Positions 62,001-64,000 of a stretch of 64,000 nt of DNA are shown piece after piece. Source of the DNA: Spirosoma taeanense (GTDB lineage Bacteria; Bacteroidota; Bacteroidia; Cytophagales; Spirosomataceae); the NCBI RefSeq assembly GCF_013127955.1, contig NZ_CP053435.1, positions 2,728,001 through 2,792,000 of the forward strand, in the 5' to 3' direction. The position numbers and the translations under genes are program-made. Under the pieces are notes generated by a model. The model had not been told where the DNA came from, did no database searches, and saw only the letters and a list, made by a program, of their open reading frames with translations. The stretch's first letter is position 1; each line of letters starts with the position of its first letter.

Positions 62001-62447
62001 AGCATCGTGTACTCGAACCTCTACCAGTATGCCTACCGCTTTGGTCTGCCCCAGGAAACCCTGCCGGGCCGCGAAACCGGAGTTACCGTAACGGGCGTAA
62101 CCCCCGAAGGCAACCCGTTCACCAAAACCTGGAAAAAGGAGGAGGTCGATACTTACTATGACAACGACAAGAACTACACATCAATGTTCATGTTCAACAA
62201 CGACTTCGTGAAGCTGCGCCAGGTGATTCTGACATATTCGCTGCCGGTCAGCAAGCTCTCATTCCTAAAGCTGCAGGGTGCATCCATCTCGTTTGTGGCG
62301 CGGAACCTGGCTATTCTCTACAAGGACAAGAAGAACCAGTATTTCGATCCGGAGTCGGGCTATACCAGCACCAACGCGCAGGGCCTGGAAGCCTTTGGCG
62401 TTCCCAGAACCCGCAGCCTGGGCGTGAATCTAATGGTGAAATTCTAA
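59001..62447 (+). CDS. SusC/RagA TonB-linked outer membrane protein with STN domain
   Basis: 1148 residues from the ATG at 59001 (MSKRILFQKHIQK), which begins the signal region. The STN domain (about 48-110, VTLQLTNVEIEKVLEKIETV) is the transducer part that contacts FecR. A carboxypeptidase-regulatory beta domain (ITGTVLDEKGTGMPGVSVVLK) follows, then the plug with NALTGKIAGVN, IIIRGNGSL and PLYVINGMPMDN ... IESISVLKGGPAAALYGARASNGVILITTK, and the 22-strand barrel to a terminal Phe. It imports glycans or other ligands with TonB energy. Its SusD partner follows. Confidence 0.95.
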   Translation: MSKRILFQKHIQKIMRAGLYQAFLSVAFVTLAQAFEVSGQKVLEQKVTLQLTNVEIEKVLEKIETVTSVKFMYNPQIFGAEHKTSYKFQNEPLSSVLNKVLSPHQVAYEVLQERIILRRTLAPDSRPSGQTEAPKRRITGTVLDEKGTGMPGVSVVLKETMRGTTTNAEGAFSLEIPDQTANGAPAVLVFSFVGYKSLELTVGNQTSFSVSLVPEASTLSEVVVTALGISKEKKALAYAVSEVKGSEFTQARENNVANALTGKIAGVNATGMATGPGGSSRIIIRGNGSLNGNNQPLYVINGMPMDNSIPGGGTASDGNGMNVDRGDGIGGINPDDIESISVLKGGPAAALYGARASNGVILITTKKGRGQKGIGVEINSNTTFESISVIPNWQYEFGQGVDGKKPTTLTEAKSTGRLSYGARMDGLPTIQVDGQLHPYSPQRDNLKNFYRTGSNYINSVAFTGGNETVNFRLGLNNTQANSIVPNSSFNRKIANLNLNAFLGKKLSIETVFQYNLEEGINRPKVGYADMNPHWATYLVANVVDIRSLAPGYDPVTGKEMEWNPVPAAPNPYFVINKFKNDDTKHRFISQGSLRYDILDNLYLKGSVSQDYYSFQSEYVQPTNNAYQPLGTYEARKTTSSETNGMLTLNYNTNFFNNLSFSALLGANAQRAIYDQTVIAGSEFTVPYFYSYTNLAASTTTPTYLKSAINSVFGSVDFGYKNVAYLTLSGRQDWFSVLNPKSNSIFYPSVGGSLILSDAFQLPKAISFAKLRASWAQVGGATVNAYQIYQYYSMQQGGHNGRPVQVLSSSQVPNPDLKPLTSTTYEGGIEAKFMNNRLGIDLTLYNRKTTDDIVTSNIALSSGYTSALLNVGELSNKGIELMLTGTPIKTGNLGWDVSYNMAYNKSKIERLAEGLTGIDVGSGVGGGLVRNVLGRPYGTVWGYRKKTDAAGNVVFNTASGYAVRGDLEEIGQGTPPLTMGITNNFRYKNFSLNVLIDGKFGSIVYSNLYQYAYRFGLPQETLPGRETGVTVTGVTPEGNPFTKTWKKEEVDTYYDNDKNYTSMFMFNNDFVKLRQVILTYSLPVSKLSFLKLQGASISFVARNLAILYKDKKNQYFDPESGYTSTNAQGLEAFGVPRTRSLGVNLMVKF

Positions 62448-62466
62448 CCTAATGCATCCTCTCACT

Positions 62467-64000
62467 ATGAAGCGTTTCATACATAAACTCATCTGCTCAG
62501 CTCCGTTATTCCTGCTTTTATCGTCCTGCGATAAAGGATTCGAGGAAATGAACGTTGACCCGAACAAATACTCGCAGGTTGTGCCCGAGTATCTCTTTAC
62601 CCGCGCGCAGCTGGACGGCGTGAGCACCAATTTTACGGGAGCTGCCTACCTGACGATTGGTCAGTCCATGCAGCATTTTGCTACGTACAAAGAAGTACCG
62701 GCGGCTGGGGATAAATACTTTAATTACGGCTATTCGACCGGCAACTGGAATGCCTACGCCGGAACGGCTGCCGGGCAGGGGGCTATCGTCTCTATCCGTC
62801 AGGTGATCGATGCGGTTTCGGCCAATCCCGCCAACGTAAATAAGCTGTCGGCGGCCCGCATCTGGAAAGCGTATATTTTTCATCGCCTGACCGATCTCTA
62901 CGGCGACATCCCGTATTTCGATGCCGGAAAAGCCCTGTCGGACAAGAACTACGGCCCGAAATACGATACGCAGCAGGCCATTTACGCCGATCTGCTGAAA
63001 GAACTGGACGAGTCGATCAAGGCCTTCGATCCGGCCAAAGCGACCTTCGGCAACGCCGATCTGATGTATGGTGGCGACGTAACGAAGTGGAAAAAGTTTG
63101 CCTATTCGCTGATGCTGCGGCTGGGTATGCGCCTGACGCAGGTCGATGCGGCACTGGCTAAAACCTGGGTCGAGAAAGCCATTGCCGGGGGCGTTATTCT
63201 GGAAGATGCCGACCGCGCCGTGATTGCTTACGTCGATGGTTCGCAGGTCGCCAGCCGAAACTTCATTGCCAACGGGCTGCTAAGCACGGACTATATTACC
63301 CCCGGTGGCGACAACGTAGAAGGCGGCAAGCTGGCTAAAACGCTGATTGATCATCTGAAAAGTACTAAAGACCCGCGGCTGAACGTGATCTCAATTGTCT
63401 GGACCTCAACCGACGGCAAGACATTTACTGCCGATACCACAACGGCCCTGCAGAACGGAATGCCCAATGCGGCTTTCAATAACCTGCCGGCTAACTTCAA
63501 TTCGTTTTCGGAACCCAATCCGGCTACGCTCCTGAGATACAGCGCACCACTGATTGTGATGGGTAACGCCGAAATGAACCTGCTGCTGGCCGAAGCAGCC
63601 ATTCGAGGCTGGTATAGCGGCAGTACGGCGGCAGCGGCCTATACCAATGCGGTGAAAGCGGGTATGCGGCAGTGGTCGCTGTTCGGAACGGGCGGTGTGA
63701 TCTCCGAGGCAAAAATGAACGCCTACCTGGCGGCCAACCCGTATAAAACGGACGGTACGGTGGCCCAGCAGATGGAGCAGATTCAAACGCAGAAATGGGT
63801 TTCCATGTTCCTGGAGGATGAATACGAAATCTTCTCAAACTGGCGCCGGACGGGCTACCCGGTGCTGACACCGACGAACTATCCGGGCAATCTTACCGGT
63901 GGGAAAATACCCACCCGCTTCGTGATTCCGGATTCGGAAGAGACGTATAACAAAACCAACTTCATCGAAGCGCGCACCCGCCAGGGCGGTACCAATACGC
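62467..64000 (+). CDS. SusD/RagB-like lipoprotein, 3' end outside the window
   Basis: The frame is open from the ATG at 62467 to the end of the window (511 full codons, no stop). Lipoprotein signal MKRFIHKLICSAPLFLLLSS with Cys21. The SusD-like helical fold is visible: FEEMNVDPNKYSQVVPEYLF, AARIWKAYIFHRLTDLYGDIPYF (a conserved TPR-like core), LMLRLGMRLT and MGNAEMNLLLAEAAIRG, and EDEYEIFSNWRRTGYP. It belongs to the group with the SusD-like nutrient-binding outer membrane lipoproteins and forms the lid on SusC, which starts the pair 20 bases upstream. Confidence 0.93.
   Translation, partial: MKRFIHKLICSAPLFLLLSSCDKGFEEMNVDPNKYSQVVPEYLFTRAQLDGVSTNFTGAAYLTIGQSMQHFATYKEVPAAGDKYFNYGYSTGNWNAYAGTAAGQGAIVSIRQVIDAVSANPANVNKLSAARIWKAYIFHRLTDLYGDIPYFDAGKALSDKNYGPKYDTQQAIYADLLKELDESIKAFDPAKATFGNADLMYGGDVTKWKKFAYSLMLRLGMRLTQVDAALAKTWVEKAIAGGVILEDADRAVIAYVDGSQVASRNFIANGLLSTDYITPGGDNVEGGKLAKTLIDHLKSTKDPRLNVISIVWTSTDGKTFTADTTTALQNGMPNAAFNNLPANFNSFSEPNPATLLRYSAPLIVMGNAEMNLLLAEAAIRGWYSGSTAAAAYTNAVKAGMRQWSLFGTGGVISEAKMNAYLAANPYKTDGTVAQQMEQIQTQKWVSMFLEDEYEIFSNWRRTGYPVLTPTNYPGNLTGGKIPTRFVIPDSEETYNKTNFIEARTRQGGTNT

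Overview
The window looks like chromosomal DNA of a Bacteroidota bacterium of the order Cytophagales, most like the Spirosoma group. This is inferred from gene content; no taxonomic search was possible. Supporting signs are two proteins with type IX secretion (gliding-motility-type) C-terminal domains, a SusC/SusD pair, a FecR anti-sigma protein, GH92/GH43/GH2/GH127 enzymes, a DUF3127 protein, LytS/LytTR pairs and several promoters with the Bacteroidota -7 box TAnnTTTG. No insertion sequence, integrase, prophage or CRISPR array was seen.

Layout. 0-3.2 kb: an acyltransferase cut by the window edge, a family 2 glycosyltransferase and a T9SS-exported surface protein. 3.3-6.6 kb: two membrane-protein genes, each preceded by the same palindromic operator, then an orphan HsdR-type nuclease behind a tandem repeat. 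6.7-17.5 kb is mostly housekeeping: tRNA-Leu, DUF3127, tRNA-Lys, an SH3-domain membrane protein, an SDR oxidoreductase, a large T9SS protein, an RlmD-type rRNA methyltransferase, replicative helicase DnaB, a beta-helix lipoprotein and a TetR regulator. Many convergent pairs here share long perfect terminator hairpins.

17.8-31.4 kb is an accessory stretch of small genes, regulators and gene remnants: an orphan response regulator, a haloperoxidase-like remnant, an HxlR regulator with a fatty acid desaturase, a universal stress protein, a broken YihY gene, a Crp-type regulator beside OsmC, a peptidoglycan amidase, a diheme cytochrome c and two very small genes. Its most unusual part is a minus-strand run at 23979-25889 of five or six unknown small genes. 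Two of the short proteins there seem to recur fused as one longer protein. This is the best candidate in the window for an undescribed system.

31.4-40.2 kb: a DJ-1/PfpI protein and a carbohydrate cluster (GH43, GH92, esterase, GH2, truncated GH127). 40.3-50 kb: a methyltransferase and a signalling block with a 1225-residue GAF/PAS histidine kinase, a receiver-kinase hybrid, a receiver-AraC regulator and a LytS/LytTR pair. 50.2-52.5 kb: tatA, an intradiol-dioxygenase-like lipoprotein, a protein of unknown function and a pirin-like cupin. 52.6-64 kb: a GMC oxidoreductase with its small subunit and a Tat-exported TIM-barrel protein, a XylR-type regulator, FecR, an STN-containing SusC and a SusD cut by the window end. 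Together the last block reads as capture of a sugar or glycoside at the outer membrane (SusC/SusD), oxidation and isomerase-type processing in the periplasm, and control by XylR and FecR.
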